Below, one piece after another: positions 25,118 through 35,312 of a stretch of DNA of 64,000 nt (positions within the stretch are counted from its first letter, which is position 1; each line of letters starts with the position of its first letter). The DNA lies in the NCBI RefSeq assembly GCF_004786035.1, contig NZ_CP035088.1:1772001-1836000 (forward strand), written 5' to 3'. The notes beneath the pieces were generated by a model that saw only the letters and a program-made list of their open reading frames with translations, was not told the origin of the DNA and did no database searches. The position numbers and the translations under genes were made by a program. The DNA is from Pseudomonas viciae (GTDB taxonomy: Bacteria; Pseudomonadota; Gammaproteobacteria; Pseudomonadales; Pseudomonadaceae).

Positions 25118-26890
25118 TCAGATTCCTTGCTCGCTGAGCCACAGGTTCAGCGCCGCCAGTTGCCACAACCTTGAACCGCGCAACGGCGTGAGTTGGCCGT
25201 TGGGGTCGGTCAGCAGTCGGTCGAGCATGGCCGGGTTGAACAGGCCGCGATCCTGGCTCGGATCCAGCAGCAGTTCGCGGACCCAGGCCAGGGTGTTGCC
25301 TTCCAGGTGCTTGAGGCCCGGCACTGGGAAATAGCCTTTCTTGCGGTCGATCACCTCACTGGGGATCACCCGCCGGGCGGCTTCCTTGAGAACCTGCTTG
25401 CCACCGTCGGGCAGCTTGAATTTCGCCGGGACCCGCGCCGAGAGCTCCACCAGCCGGTAATCGAGGAACGGCGTACGCGCTTCCAGGCCCCAGGCCATGG
25501 TCATGTTGTCGACGCGCTTGACCGGGTCGTCCACCAGCATCACCGTGCTGTCCAGGCGCAACGCTTTATCCACCGCCGCATCGGCGCCTGGCTGGGCGAA
25601 ATGCTCTTTGACGAAATCACCGGCGGCGTCGTTGGCCGTCAGCCATTTGGGCTGCACGGTGGCGGCATATTCTTCGTAGCTGCGATCAAAGAAGGCTGCG
25701 CGATAGGCCGCGTACGGATCGCTCGCGCCGTCCACTTGCGGGTACCAGTGGTAACCGGCGAACAACTCGTCGGCACCCTGGCCGCTTTGCACCACTTTGC
25801 AGTGCTTGGCCACTTCCCGGGACAACAGGTAGAAGGCGATGCAGTCGTGGCTGACCATCGGCTCGCTCATGGCACGAAATGCCGCGGGCAGTTGTTCGAT
25901 GATCTCTTTTTCGTCGATACGCAATTGGTGATGACGGGTGCCGTAGTGCTTGGCGATCAGGTCCGAATACTGGAACTCGTCACCGCGCTCGCCGCCGGCA
26001 TCCTGGAAACCGATGGAGAAGGTCGACAGATCTTCCACGCCGACTTCCCGCAGCAGGCCCACGAGCATGCTCGAATCCACGCCGCCGGAAAGCAGCACGC
26101 CGACATCCACGGCCGCGCGCTGGCGAATGGCGACCGCTTCACGGGTGCTGTCGAGCACGCGGTCGATCCAGTCTTCGAGGTTCAGATGCTGCTCATCGGC
26201 CCGGGGACCGTAGGGCAGGGTCCACCAGGTTTTCTGCTCGGTGCTGCCGTCGGCTTCGATGCGCATCCAGGTGGCCGGCGGCAGTTTTTCCACACCGGCC
26301 AGCAAGGTGCGTGGCGCCGGGACCACCGCATGGAAATTCAGGTAATGATTGAGGGCCACCGGGTCGAGCATCGGGCTGATGTCACCGCCCTTGAGCAGCG
26401 CCGGCAATGCCGAGGCAAAGCGCAAGCGCTGGCCGGTGCGCGACAGGTACAGCGGCTTGACGCCGAGGCGGTCGCGGGCGATGAACAGCCGTTTGGCATC
26501 GCGCTCCCAAATGGCGAAGGCGAACATGCCGTTGAGCTTGGGCAGCAGCGCTTCGCCCCAGGCGTGGTAGCCCTTGAGCAACACTTCAGTGTCGCCACCG
26601 GAATAAAAGGCATAGCCCAAGCCTTCGAGCTCGGCCCGCAGTTCCGGGTAGTTGTAGATTGCGCCGTTGAAGGCCAGGGACAAGCCCAGTTGACTGTCGA
26701 TCATCGGCTGGGCCGAACCGTCGGACAGGTCCATGATTTTCAGGCGCCGATGACCGAGGGCAATCGGGCCCTGGCTATGAAAACCCCATGCGTCAGGGCC
26801 GCGAGGGGCCAGGTGATGGGTGATTCGCTCTACGGCCGCAAGGTCCGCAGGTTGTTGATCGAAACGTAACTCTCCAGCTAATCCGCACAT
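25118..26890 (-). CDS. asnO: N-acetylglutaminylglutamine amidotransferase AsnO
   Basis: The 590-residue asparagine-synthetase-like enzyme has the N-terminal glutaminase nucleophile Cys2 (MCGLAGE), NGAIYNYPELRAEL and FNGMFAFAIWE. The C-terminal synthetase domain has the PP-loop LSGGVDSSMLVGLL. It amidates the dipeptide made by Ngg to give NAGGN, which accumulates under osmotic stress. It is the first gene of the asnO-ngg-M42 unit; its promoter should lie in 26891-27055. Confidence 0.93.
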   Translation of the reverse strand: MCGLAGELRFDQQPADLAAVERITHHLAPRGPDAWGFHSQGPIALGHRRLKIMDLSDGSAQPMIDSQLGLSLAFNGAIYNYPELRAELEGLGYAFYSGGDTEVLLKGYHAWGEALLPKLNGMFAFAIWERDAKRLFIARDRLGVKPLYLSRTGQRLRFASALPALLKGGDISPMLDPVALNHYLNFHAVVPAPRTLLAGVEKLPPATWMRIEADGSTEQKTWWTLPYGPRADEQHLNLEDWIDRVLDSTREAVAIRQRAAVDVGVLLSGGVDSSMLVGLLREVGVEDLSTFSIGFQDAGGERGDEFQYSDLIAKHYGTRHHQLRIDEKEIIEQLPAAFRAMSEPMVSHDCIAFYLLSREVAKHCKVVQSGQGADELFAGYHWYPQVDGASDPYAAYRAAFFDRSYEEYAATVQPKWLTANDAAGDFVKEHFAQPGADAAVDKALRLDSTVMLVDDPVKRVDNMTMAWGLEARTPFLDYRLVELSARVPAKFKLPDGGKQVLKEAARRVIPSEVIDRKKGYFPVPGLKHLEGNTLAWVRELLLDPSQDRGLFNPAMLDRLLTDPNGQLTPLRGSRLWQLAALNLWLSEQGI

Positions 26891-27058
26891 AAGTCCTTAC
26901 CGGTTTTTCCGTTGGGGAGGGGTCAAGCAGCACGCGCCGACATGGCGGGTACCCTGAAACTGACCGGGGGGATTGCTGTGAGTTTTAGATCGATGCGTTA
27001 TAAGCCGATGGGTGGGGGCGCTGGGTCTGCTGCGTATCCATAGGAGACCGGAACTAAC

Positions 27059-27157
27059 GTGGGAGCGGGCTTGCTCGCGAAGACGGAGTGTCAGTCGACA
27101 TCTAACTTGACTGACCCACCGCTATCGCGAGCAAGCTCGCTCCCCCAGGTTTTTTTG
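27059..27157. repeat. REP doublet, family B, followed by a T run
   Basis: The GTGGGAGCGGGCTTGCTCGCGAAG and CGCGAGCAAGCTCGCTCCCCCAG arms are followed by T7 at 27151-27157 on the plus strand. It lies between the divergent asnO start and the mnmC stop. Confidence 0.8.
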
Positions 27158-27175
27158 GTGGGCCAGCGATCTGCG

Positions 27176-29158
27176 CTAGGCCTTGCCCCGAACCAACGCC
27201 CGCAACGCAAACCGATTCGGATGGCAGGCCTCGGCCACGCTTCGGGGCAGCGGCAGGGGTTCGTTGTCCAGCCAGGCGGCGATCAGCTCACCCGACAGCG
27301 GCGAGCTGATCAGCCCCCGTGAGCCATGGCCGCTGTTGATGTACAGACCGTCGAGCCACGGGCAGGGAGTGTCTGGCACCTGCCGGGCGTTCTTGCTCAG
27401 GGTCGAATACGCTTCGCTGAATGCCTGGCGGTCAGCCAACGGGCCGACGATTGGCAGGTAGTCAGGGCTAGTGCAACGGAACGCCGCACGGCCTTCCAAG
27501 TGTTGCGGATCCAGGGCGCTGGCATCCAGGCGCTCCACCAGATCCAGGGAAATTTCTTCCAGCATCTGCAGATTGCCGGCGTGCTCCGCCGCGGTAGGGG
27601 TCAGGTCGTCGCTCTTGAAGTCGAAACTGGCGCCCAAGGTGTGCTCGCCCAGCCGTACCGGGGCCACGTAGCCTTCGGCGCAGACCACGGTGCGCAGGCT
27701 CTGGCTGCGGGCGGTCTGTGGCAGACGAGTGATTTGCCCGCGAATGCGCTTGAGGGGCAAATCGGCGGCGGGTTCGAAGCGCTTGATCTCGGCGGCGCTG
27801 GCGAGGATCACTACCGGCGCGCTGGCCAGGCAACGTTCGCCGTCCCAGGCCTGCCATTGGCCGTCGACGCGGCGCAATTGCAACACTTCATGATGGGGCT
27901 GCACGTCAATCATCGGCCCCGAGGCCTGCCAGCGACACAACGCTGGCGGATGCACCCAGCCACCTTCGGGATAAAACAAGCCGCCACACGCCAGGCCGAT
28001 GCCGGAGCGTGCCTCGGCGTGTGGCTGATCGAGTGAATGCAGCAAGTCTTCTGGAAACGCCGCGGCCAGTTGCGCCTGGCGCTCGGCTTCCTTGGGGTTG
28101 AAGGCCAGTTGCAAGACCCCGCAAGCGTCCCAGTCTACGCCGCGTTGCAGATGCTCCAGCATGCGCCGGGTGTAGCCGAAACCGCTGAGGATCATTTGTG
28201 ACAACGCCGTACCGTGGGCGGAAAGCTTGAGGTACAGCACGCCCTGCGGGTTGCCGGACGCTTCCTCGGCCAATCCGGCGTGACGCTCCAGCAGCGTCAC
28301 TTGCCAGCCACGGGCCGCGAGGCTCGCGGCGCTGGCACAGCCGGCCAGGCCGCCGCCGATCACCAGCGCCCGGCGCTCGCCAGTCAGCGCCGTGGGGCGG
28401 GCGTACCAAGGTTTTGCCGGGGCCGGCACGGGAAGCAGGTCCGGCCAGCCGAGAAACACGCCGCGCAGGATTTCCCATTTGTGCCCGATACCAGGCGTGC
28501 GCTTCATCTTGAAGCCCGCCGCGTTCAGCAGTCGCCGCACCCAACCGGTGCTGGTGAAGGTGCTGATGGTCGCGCCGGGTGCCGCCAGCCGCGCCAATTC
28601 AGCGAACAGTTCGGCGGTCCACATCTCGGGGTTCTTCGCTGGCGCGAAACCGTCCAGGAACCAGGCGTCGATCTGCGCGTCCAGTTGCGGCAACTGCGCC
28701 AGGGCATCGCCGATCAACAAGGTCAGCGTCACTCGCCCACCTGCCAAAGTCAGACGCTGGAACCCCTGGTGGATCGCCACGTACTGCTCAAGCAATTGAT
28801 CCGCCTGCTGCTTGAGTAGCGGCCACAGCGCCAGTGCCCGGCGCAGATCCTGCGGGCTCAAGGGGTATTTCTCGACACTGACAAAATGCAGCCGCGCCCC
28901 AACCGGAGCGCACTGTTCGAACAACTGCCAGGCGCAGAGAAAATTCAACCCGGTGCCAAATCCGGTTTCACCGATGACCAGCCGCCCGTCATCCGGTAGC
29001 GCGGCAAAGCGCTCGGCCAGGTTGTTCTGCTCAAGGAACACATAACGAGTTTCTTCCAGGCCCGATTGATCGGAAAAATACACGTCGTTGAACACCCGCG
29101 AACGCGGGCGACCCTGGTCATCCCAGTCGAGTTGGGCGTGGTGCTGAATGGGTGTCAT
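27176..29158 (-). CDS. mnmC: Bifunctional tRNA mnm5s2U34 enzyme MnmC
   Basis: The 660-residue fusion has an N-terminal SAM methyltransferase (about 1-240; VIGETGFGTGLNFLCAW, DAWFLDGFAPAKNPEMW) and a C-terminal FAD oxidase (about 255-640; ALVIGGGLAGCASAASLAARG, NSGHGSRGLISSPLSGELIA). It removes the carboxymethyl group of cmnm5s2U34 and methylates the product in the tRNA wobble position. It stands alone on the minus strand, divergent from pap. Confidence 0.95.
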   Translation of the reverse strand: MTPIQHHAQLDWDDQGRPRSRVFNDVYFSDQSGLEETRYVFLEQNNLAERFAALPDDGRLVIGETGFGTGLNFLCAWQLFEQCAPVGARLHFVSVEKYPLSPQDLRRALALWPLLKQQADQLLEQYVAIHQGFQRLTLAGGRVTLTLLIGDALAQLPQLDAQIDAWFLDGFAPAKNPEMWTAELFAELARLAAPGATISTFTSTGWVRRLLNAAGFKMKRTPGIGHKWEILRGVFLGWPDLLPVPAPAKPWYARPTALTGERRALVIGGGLAGCASAASLAARGWQVTLLERHAGLAEEASGNPQGVLYLKLSAHGTALSQMILSGFGYTRRMLEHLQRGVDWDACGVLQLAFNPKEAERQAQLAAAFPEDLLHSLDQPHAEARSGIGLACGGLFYPEGGWVHPPALCRWQASGPMIDVQPHHEVLQLRRVDGQWQAWDGERCLASAPVVILASAAEIKRFEPAADLPLKRIRGQITRLPQTARSQSLRTVVCAEGYVAPVRLGEHTLGASFDFKSDDLTPTAAEHAGNLQMLEEISLDLVERLDASALDPQHLEGRAAFRCTSPDYLPIVGPLADRQAFSEAYSTLSKNARQVPDTPCPWLDGLYINSGHGSRGLISSPLSGELIAAWLDNEPLPLPRSVAEACHPNRFALRALVRGKA

Positions 29159-29309
29159 GGCAGGCTCGGTGAAAACTGGGAGGGCATTCTAGCCCATTGG
29201 TATCGGCTTGCTTGACCCATCGCAATGGAGCGTGCGTCTGGATGGAATCTGCTGCCCAGGGTCGCGTCCAATCCGCTAGTCTTGCCCCAATCCCTGGAAG
29301 GAGCTGTCC

Positions 29310-30830
29310 ATGTTCGAATCCGCTGAAATCGGCCACGCCATCGATAAAGACACCTTTGAGGCCGAAGTGCCGGCCTTGCGTGAAGCGTTGCTTGAGGCTC
29401 AATTCGAGTTGCAGCAGCAAGGTCGGTTCCCGGTCATTGTGCTGATCAATGGCATCGAAGGCGCGGGCAAGGGCGAGACGGTGAAGTTGCTCAACGAGTG
29501 GATGGACCCGCGGCTGATCGAAGTGCGCACCTTCGACCAGCAGACCGACGAGGAGCTGGCGCGGCCCCCCGTCTGGCGTTATTGGCGGATGCTGCCAGCG
29601 AAGGGGCGCATGGGGATTTTTTTCGGGAACTGGTACAGCCAGATGTTGCAGGCGAGGGTCCATGACCAGATCAAGGACCCCCGGCTCGACCAGGCGATCA
29701 ACGCCGCCGAGCGCCTGGAAAAAATGCTTTGCGACGAAGGCGCGCTGATCTTCAAGTTCTGGTTCCATCTGTCCAAGAAGCAGATGAAAGCCCGACTCAA
29801 GGGGCTCAAGGACGATCCGCTGCACAGCTGGCGCATCAGCCCGCTGGATTGGCAACAGTCCCAGACCTATGACAAGTTCGTCAAATACGGCGAGCGAGTG
29901 CTGCGCCGTACCAGCCGCGATTACGCGCCGTGGCATGTGATCGAAGGCATGGATTCCTGTTATCGCAGCCTCACGGTCGGGCGGATCTTGCTCGAAGGGT
30001 TGCGCCAGGCCTTGGGCCGATCGAAGATCAAGGCGGAAAAGGTCAACGTGGCGCCGCTGCCTGCGCTGGACAGCCAAATCACGCTGTTAGACAGCCTGGA
30101 CATGACCCTGCGCCTGGACAAGGCCGATTACGAAGAGCAACTGATCACCGAGCAGGCGCGGTTTTCCGGCCTGCTGCGGGACAAACGCATGCGTCAGCAT
30201 GCCCTGGTGGCGGTGTTCGAAGGCAACGATGCGGCGGGCAAGGGCGGGGCGATCCGGCGGGTCGCGGCGGCGCTCGATCCGCGCCAATACAGCATCATAC
30301 CGATTGCCGCGCCCACCGAAGAAGAGCGCGCCCACCCCTACATGTGGCGGTTCTGGCGGCATATTCCGGCACGGGGCAAGTTCACTGTGTTCGACCGTTC
30401 CTGGTATGGCCGGGTGCTGGTGGAGCGGGTCGAGGGGTTTTGCAGCCGGGCTGATTGGCTACGGGCTTACGGCGAGATCAACGATTTCGAGGAGCAGATA
30501 GCCGATGCCGGCGTGGTGGTGGTCAAGTTCTGGCTGGCCATCGACAAGGAGACCCAGCTGGAGCGTTTTCAGGAGCGCGAGGATATCCCGTTCAAGCGTT
30601 TCAAGATCACCGAGGATGACTGGCGTAACCGGGACAAGTGGGACGCTTACCGGGCAGCGGTGTGCGACATGGTGGACCGCACCAGCACCGAGATTTCTCC
30701 CTGGACCCTGGTGGAGGCCAACGACAAACGCTGGGCGCGGGTCAAGGTATTGCGCACCCTCAATGATGCGTTGGAGGCTGCGTTCGAGCGTACCGAGAAA
30801 CAGGCGCGCAAAAAGAAGAGCAAGAAGTAG
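29310..30830 (+). CDS. pap: Polyphosphate:AMP phosphotransferase (two-domain PPK2)
   Basis: The 506-residue protein holds two tandem PPK2 domains. The first has Walker A GIEGAGKGE (48-56) and the second NDAAGKGG (about 305-313), each followed by a lid segment (PPVWRYWRMLPAKG; HPYMWRFWRHIPARG) and a Walker B-like Asp-Arg (FDRSWYGRVLVERV). Two-domain PPK2 enzymes phosphorylate AMP to ADP with polyphosphate. The Lys-rich C-terminus ends KKKSKK. GGAAGGAGC precedes ATG 29310. Confidence 0.92.
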   Translation: MFESAEIGHAIDKDTFEAEVPALREALLEAQFELQQQGRFPVIVLINGIEGAGKGETVKLLNEWMDPRLIEVRTFDQQTDEELARPPVWRYWRMLPAKGRMGIFFGNWYSQMLQARVHDQIKDPRLDQAINAAERLEKMLCDEGALIFKFWFHLSKKQMKARLKGLKDDPLHSWRISPLDWQQSQTYDKFVKYGERVLRRTSRDYAPWHVIEGMDSCYRSLTVGRILLEGLRQALGRSKIKAEKVNVAPLPALDSQITLLDSLDMTLRLDKADYEEQLITEQARFSGLLRDKRMRQHALVAVFEGNDAAGKGGAIRRVAAALDPRQYSIIPIAAPTEEERAHPYMWRFWRHIPARGKFTVFDRSWYGRVLVERVEGFCSRADWLRAYGEINDFEEQIADAGVVVVKFWLAIDKETQLERFQEREDIPFKRFKITEDDWRNRDKWDAYRAAVCDMVDRTSTEISPWTLVEANDKRWARVKVLRTLNDALEAAFERTEKQARKKKSKK

Positions 30831-30932
30831 GCGATGGGGTTGCATACGCGGGGTGAATGATTGTCGCAGTCGCTTATGCAGTGGATCTATGCTCGATTCA
30901 CACCTAACCGACTACAACAATGAGGTACAGCC

Positions 30933-32117
30933 ATGCGTGAAGTGGTGATCGTCGACAGCGTACGGACCGGCCTGGCCAAGTCTTTTCGCGGCAAGTTCAA
31001 CATGACCCGTCCGGACGACATGGCGGCTCACTGCGTCAACGCCTTGCTGGCACGCAATGACATCAACCCGGCGAGCGTCGAGGACTGTATCGTCGGCGCC
31101 GGCTCCAATGAAGGCGCCCAGGGCTACAACATCGGTCGTAACGTGGCGGTGCTCTCGCAGTTGGGCATCGGCACCGCCGGCATGACCCTCAACCGCTTCT
31201 GTTCCTCGGGTCTGCAAGCCATCGCCATCGCGGCCAACCAGATCGCCTCCGGTTGCAGCGACATCATCGTCGCCGGAGGCGTGGAGTCCATCAGCCTGAC
31301 GATGAAAAGCGTCAACACTGACAACCTGATCAATCCGCTGCTCAAGGAGCAAGTGCCCGGGATCTATTTCCCCATGGGCCAGACCGCCGAGATCGTTGCT
31401 CGTCGCTATCAGGTCAGCCGCGAGGAGCAGGACCGTTACGCCTTGCAGAGCCAGCAGCGCACCGCCCAGGCCCAGGCGGCCGGGTTGTTTGACGACGAAA
31501 TCGTGCCGATGGCGGTCAAGTACAAGGTCGAGGATAAGAACAGCGGTGCGGTGCAGATGCTCGATGGTGTGGTTGATCGCGACGACTGCAATCGCCCTGA
31601 CACTACTTATGAAAGCCTGGCCGGCCTCAAACCGGTGTTCGCCGAAGACGGTTCGGTGACGGCGGGCAATTCATCACAGTTGTCCGACGGCGCCTCGATG
31701 ACCTTGGTGATGAGCCTGGAAAGAGCCCTGGCGCTGGGGCTCAAGCCCAAGGCGTTTTTCCGCGGGTTTACCGTGGCCGGTTGCGAGCCGGACGAGATGG
31801 GCATCGGCCCGGTGTTTTCGGTGCCCAAGCTGCTCAAGGCCAAGGGCTTGCAGGTGGCTGATATCGACTTGTGGGAGCTCAACGAGGCTTTCGCTTCCCA
31901 GTGCCTGTACAGTCGCAACCGGCTGGAAATCGATCCCGAAAAATATAACGTCAACGGCGGTTCGATCTCCATCGGCCACCCGTTCGGCATGACCGGCTCG
32001 CGGCAAGTGGGGCATCTGGTGCGCGAGCTGCAACGGCGCAACCTGCGCTACGGCATCGTGACTATGTGCGTGGGCGGCGGGATGGGGGCGACGGGGTTGT
32101 TCGAGGCGGTGAGATAA
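30933..32117 (+). CDS. Thiolase family acetyl-CoA acyltransferase
   Basis: The 394-residue thiolase has nucleophile Cys90 (NRFCSSGLQ), His349 (SIGHPFGMTGSR) and Cys379 (TMCVGGGMG). It catalyses the last step of beta-oxidation or acyl-CoA condensation. No fadB-like partner is adjacent, so it is probably a stand-alone degradative thiolase with unknown chain length. ATG 30933 follows AATGAGGTACAGCC. It lies 102 nt after pap and is probably a separate transcript. Confidence 0.9.
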   Translation: MREVVIVDSVRTGLAKSFRGKFNMTRPDDMAAHCVNALLARNDINPASVEDCIVGAGSNEGAQGYNIGRNVAVLSQLGIGTAGMTLNRFCSSGLQAIAIAANQIASGCSDIIVAGGVESISLTMKSVNTDNLINPLLKEQVPGIYFPMGQTAEIVARRYQVSREEQDRYALQSQQRTAQAQAAGLFDDEIVPMAVKYKVEDKNSGAVQMLDGVVDRDDCNRPDTTYESLAGLKPVFAEDGSVTAGNSSQLSDGASMTLVMSLERALALGLKPKAFFRGFTVAGCEPDEMGIGPVFSVPKLLKAKGLQVADIDLWELNEAFASQCLYSRNRLEIDPEKYNVNGGSISIGHPFGMTGSRQVGHLVRELQRRNLRYGIVTMCVGGGMGATGLFEAVR

Positions 32118-32162
32118 GCGCGACTGCGTTGGTTGTATGACGCTTATGGCGTCAGAGGCTTT

Positions 32163-32193
32163 TGTGGCGAGGGAGCAAGCTCCCTCGCCACAG
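32163..32193. repeat. Solo REP palindrome, family A
   Basis: TGTGGCGAGGGAGCAAGCTC and its inverse meet to form one nearly continuous palindrome instead of two spaced arms. It lies between the thiolase stop and the convergent small gene. Confidence 0.75.
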
Positions 32194-32230
32194 GTAATCC
32201 CTCGCTACAGGGGCTACCGATGAACCGCAT

Positions 32231-32428
32231 TCAGCTGGCAACCTGAGTCAGCTGTCGCATCCGCCCGACATACGCTTCTATCTCCCGTTCTGCAGCCTCG
32301 CGGCTGGCGAACGGACCTTCCTGGGTGCCTTCGCGGGTATTGAAATAAAACTCACCGTTGACCCGGCAGATCCGGTCGCTGCGAAAAATCGTCGTGGGGG
32401 CGGGATCCTGGGCGCGTTTGCCAAGCAT
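32231..32428 (-). CDS. Small conserved protein, DUF6316-like
   Basis: The 65-residue protein begins MLGKRAQDPAPTTIFRSDRI. It has a beta-rich middle (CRVNGEFYFNTREGTQEGPF) and a charged helix (ASREAAEREIEAYVGRM). The NTREGTQEGPF pattern resembles a small Pseudomonas family of unknown function (DUF6316, from memory). GGAGACC lies upstream of the ATG. Longer in-frame extension (to 33280) crosses the EamA gene and was rejected. Confidence 0.7.
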   Translation of the reverse strand: MLGKRAQDPAPTTIFRSDRICRVNGEFYFNTREGTQEGPFASREAAEREIEAYVGRMRQLTQVAS

Positions 32429-32620
32429 GGCGGGTCTCCAAAAAGGGCGGCGAGGTTGTCTCAAAATTGAGCATATGTGTTGTCCCTGATTTGCGCCCGG
32501 CGAGCCGATCGACGGCAGCGACCCATACAATCTCATGGGCGCCCCATGCCCAACTGTCCCTGTGTCGTGCAGCGATAGACGCCTAGAATGGCCGTTCATG
32601 TCTTGAGCTTTGAGGGTCGC

Positions 32621-33583
32621 ATGCACATTTCGTCCGGTCGCTGGGTCTATGGCCTGTTCCTCGCCCTGTTGACCGCCCTGCTGTGGGGCATCCTGCCGAT
32701 CAAGCTCAAGCAAGTGCTGCAAGTGATGGACCCGGTCACCGTGACCTGGTTTCGCCTGCTGGTGTCCGGCGGCTTGCTGTTCATCTACCTGGCGGCTACC
32801 CGGCGCCTGCCCAGTCGCAAGGTGCTTGGCCCCCGTGGCGGCTGGCTGGTGGCGATGGCGGTACTCGGGTTGGTGGGCAACTACGTGTTGTACCTGATGG
32901 GCCTGAACCGCTTGAGCCCCGGCACGGCACAGTTGGTGGTGCAGATGGGGCCGATCATGTTGCTGGTTGCCAGCCTGTTTGTGTTCAAGGAGCGGTTCAG
33001 CGTAGGGCAGGGCATTGGCCTGGCGGTGCTGTTGATCGGCTTCACGCTGTTTTTCAACCAGCGTCTGGGCGAGTTGCTGACCTCCCTGAGTGACTACACC
33101 GCCGGGGTCTTGATGGTCTTGCTGGCTTCGACGGTCTGGACCTTCTATGCCTTGGGCCAGAAGCAACTGTTGACGGTGTGGAATTCGTTGCAGGTGATGA
33201 TGGTGATCTACCTGTTCTGTGCGTTGCTGCTCACGCCTTGGGTGCACCCGTTGGAGGCACTGCAATTGAGCCCTTTGCAAGGCTGGCTATTACTTGCCTG
33301 CTGCCTCAACACCCTGATTGCCTACGGTGCGTTTGCCGAGGCCTTGGCCCATTGGGAAGCCTCGCGAGTCAGCGCGACCTTGGCGATCACACCGCTGGTG
33401 ACCTTCGCCGCAGTGGCGCTGGCCGCCTGGTGGTGGCCAGACTATGTACATGCCGAGCAGATCAATCTGCTGGGGTATGGCGGGGCGGTGCTGGTGGTGC
33501 TGGGATCGGCGCTGGTGGCGCTGGGGCCGTCGCTGATGGCCGGGCTCAGGGCCCGGCGTGAGCGGATGGCGGTAGGGCGTTAA
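32621..33583 (+). CDS. EamA/DMT superfamily transporter
   Basis: The 320-residue inner-membrane protein has ten predicted helices in two EamA repeats (first FLALLTALLWGILPIKLKQ; second LMVLLASTVWTFYALGQK), and NTLIAYGAFAEALAHWEASR late in the protein. Substrate unknown; RarD-like and amino-acid or metabolite exporters share this fold. ATG 32621 with GAGGG upstream is preferred over ATG 32588, because 32588 overlaps a likely -10 box (TAGAAT 32584-32589). Confidence 0.88.
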   Translation: MHISSGRWVYGLFLALLTALLWGILPIKLKQVLQVMDPVTVTWFRLLVSGGLLFIYLAATRRLPSRKVLGPRGGWLVAMAVLGLVGNYVLYLMGLNRLSPGTAQLVVQMGPIMLLVASLFVFKERFSVGQGIGLAVLLIGFTLFFNQRLGELLTSLSDYTAGVLMVLLASTVWTFYALGQKQLLTVWNSLQVMMVIYLFCALLLTPWVHPLEALQLSPLQGWLLLACCLNTLIAYGAFAEALAHWEASRVSATLAITPLVTFAAVALAAWWWPDYVHAEQINLLGYGGAVLVVLGSALVALGPSLMAGLRARRERMAVGR

Positions 33584-33613
33584 CAACACAGAGCGAGTGC
33601 CTGACACAAAGCT

Positions 33614-33702
33614 ACTGTGGGAGCGAGCTTGCTCGCGATGGCGGCCTGGCAGTCGATGAAGATGTCGAGTCGACCGGCCCTATCGCGAGCAAGCTCGCGA
33701 TG
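33614..33702. repeat. REP doublet, family B, right arm truncated
   Basis: The left arm is CTGTGGGAGCGAGCTTGCTC. The right arm starts TATCGCGAGCAAGCTCGCGA but then reads TGGCTG instead of the expected CTCCCACAG, so the outer part of the inverted repeat is lost. Confidence 0.75.
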
Positions 33703-33726
33703 GCTGATGCTCAGTCCATACAAGAC

Positions 33727-35121
33727 TCAGCCCTGGCTACCAGCCTCCAGCATATTCTCCGGCCTTACCCAGGCATCGAACTCTTCATCGGTCAGATACC
33801 CCAGTTGCAGCGCCGCTTCACGCAGGGTCAGCCCTTCGCCGTAGGCTTTCTTGGCGATTTCGGCGGACTTGTCGTAGCCGATGTGCGGGTTCAGCGCGGT
33901 CACCAGCATCAACCCGCGCTCCAGGTGCGCGGCCATCTGCTCGGCGTCCGGCTCGAGCCCGGCGACGCAGTGCTGCTGGAAGTTGCTGCAGCCATCGGCC
34001 AGCAGGCGGATCGATTGCAGCAGGTTGTGGATGATCACCGGTTTGAACACATTCAACTGCAAATGGCCCTGGCTGGCGGCGAAACCGATGGTCACGTCGT
34101 TGCCCATGACCTGGCAAGCCAGCATCGACAGGGCTTCGCACTGGGTCGGGTTGACCTTGCCGGGCATGATCGAACTGCCCGGTTCATTGGCCGGCAATTT
34201 CACCTCGGCGAACCCGGCCCGTGGCCCGGAGCCCAGCAGGCGCAGGTCGTTGGCGATTTTCATCAGGGTCACGGCGAGGGTTTTCAGCGCGCCGGACAGG
34301 GCGGTCAGGGGCTCATGGCCGGCCAACGCGGCGAACTTGTTCGGTGCGGTAACGAACGGCAGGCCGGAAAGTGCCGCCAGTTCAGCGGCGATGGCTTCGC
34401 CAAAACCATGGGGCGAATTGAGCCCGGTGCCCACCGCCGTGCCGCCCTGGGCCAGCTCGCAGACCGCCGGCAGCGCGGCGCGGATCGCCCGTTCGGCATA
34501 ATCGAGTTGGGCAATGAAGGCCGACAGTTCCTGGCCAAACGTGATCGGCGTGGCATCCATCATGTGGGTGCGGCCGGTCTTGACCAACTTCATGTGGCGC
34601 GCCGCCAGTTCCGCCAGCCCGCCGGACAACTCGCCGATGGCCGGCAGCAATTGCTGCTGGACGGCCTGGACGGCGGCGATGTGCATGGCGGTCGGAAAAC
34701 AGTCGTTGGAGCTCTGGGAGCGGTTGACGTGGTCGTTGGGGTGCACCGGGCTCTTGCCACCGCGCGGGTTGCCTGCCAGTTCATTGGCGCGTCCGGCGAT
34801 CACCTCATTGACGTTCATGTTGCTCTGGGTTCCGCTGCCGGTCTGCCAGACCACCAACGGGAACTGGTCGTCGTGCTGGCCGTCGAGCACTTCGTCGGCG
34901 GCCTGTTCGATCAGGCGGGCGATGTCGGCGGGCAGGTCGCCATTGCGGTCATTGACTCGCGCGGCGGCTTTCTTGATCAGCGCCAGGGCGTGCAGCACCG
35001 ACAGCGGCATGCGTTCGTTGCCGATGGCAAAGTTGATCATGGAGCGCTGCGTCTGGGCACCCCAGTAGGCGTCATCCGGGACTTCAACCTGGCCAAGGCT
35101 GTCGGTTTCGATACGGCTCAT
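33727..35121 (-). CDS. fumC: Class II fumarate hydratase
   Basis: The 464-residue iron-independent fumarase has the superfamily signature [15 protein letters not shown] (about 317-331), [14 protein letters not shown] and [11 protein letters not shown] with the catalytic His. It converts fumarate and malate in the TCA cycle. The gene order after it (DUF2059, BolA, TrhO, DsbA-like, ABC, RbdA-like) matches the fumC2 region of P. aeruginosa, so this is probably the fumC2 type. Confidence 0.94.
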   Translation of the reverse strand: MSRIETDSLGQVEVPDDAYWGAQTQRSMINFAIGNERMPLSVLHALALIKKAAARVNDRNGDLPADIARLIEQAADEVLDGQHDDQFPLVVWQTGSGTQSNMNVNEVIAGRANELAGNPRGGKSPVHPNDHVNRSQSSNDCFPTAMHIAAVQAVQQQLLPAIGELSGGLAELAARHMKLVKTGRTHMMDATPITFGQELSAFIAQLDYAERAIRAALPAVCELAQGGTAVGTGLNSPHGFGEAIAAELAALSGLPFVTAPNKFAALAGHEPLTALSGALKTLAVTLMKIANDLRLLGSGPRAGFAEVKLPANEPGSSIMPGKVNPTQCEALSMLACQVMGNDVTIGFAASQGHLQLNVFKPVIIHNLLQSIRLLADGCSNFQQHCVAGLEPDAEQMAAHLERGLMLVTALNPHIGYDKSAEIAKKAYGEGLTLREAALQLGYLTDEEFDAWVRPENMLEAGSQG

Positions 35122-35312
35122 CGGGTCAAACTCCTGTAGGGCTGAATGCGCAGTTTAGGCCCTGATGGGCGGCACCAGTTCCCTCAATCTAGGGGTGGCC
35201 GGTCCGGTCCGTCAATCGGACCCGGCAAGCTTCGGGGTTGAGGCGCGGCGTTTTTTAGGCGCAGAATGGTCGCCCTTGGGGTTTTACCTCGCCAGCTATG
35301 AAAGGAAACTCG

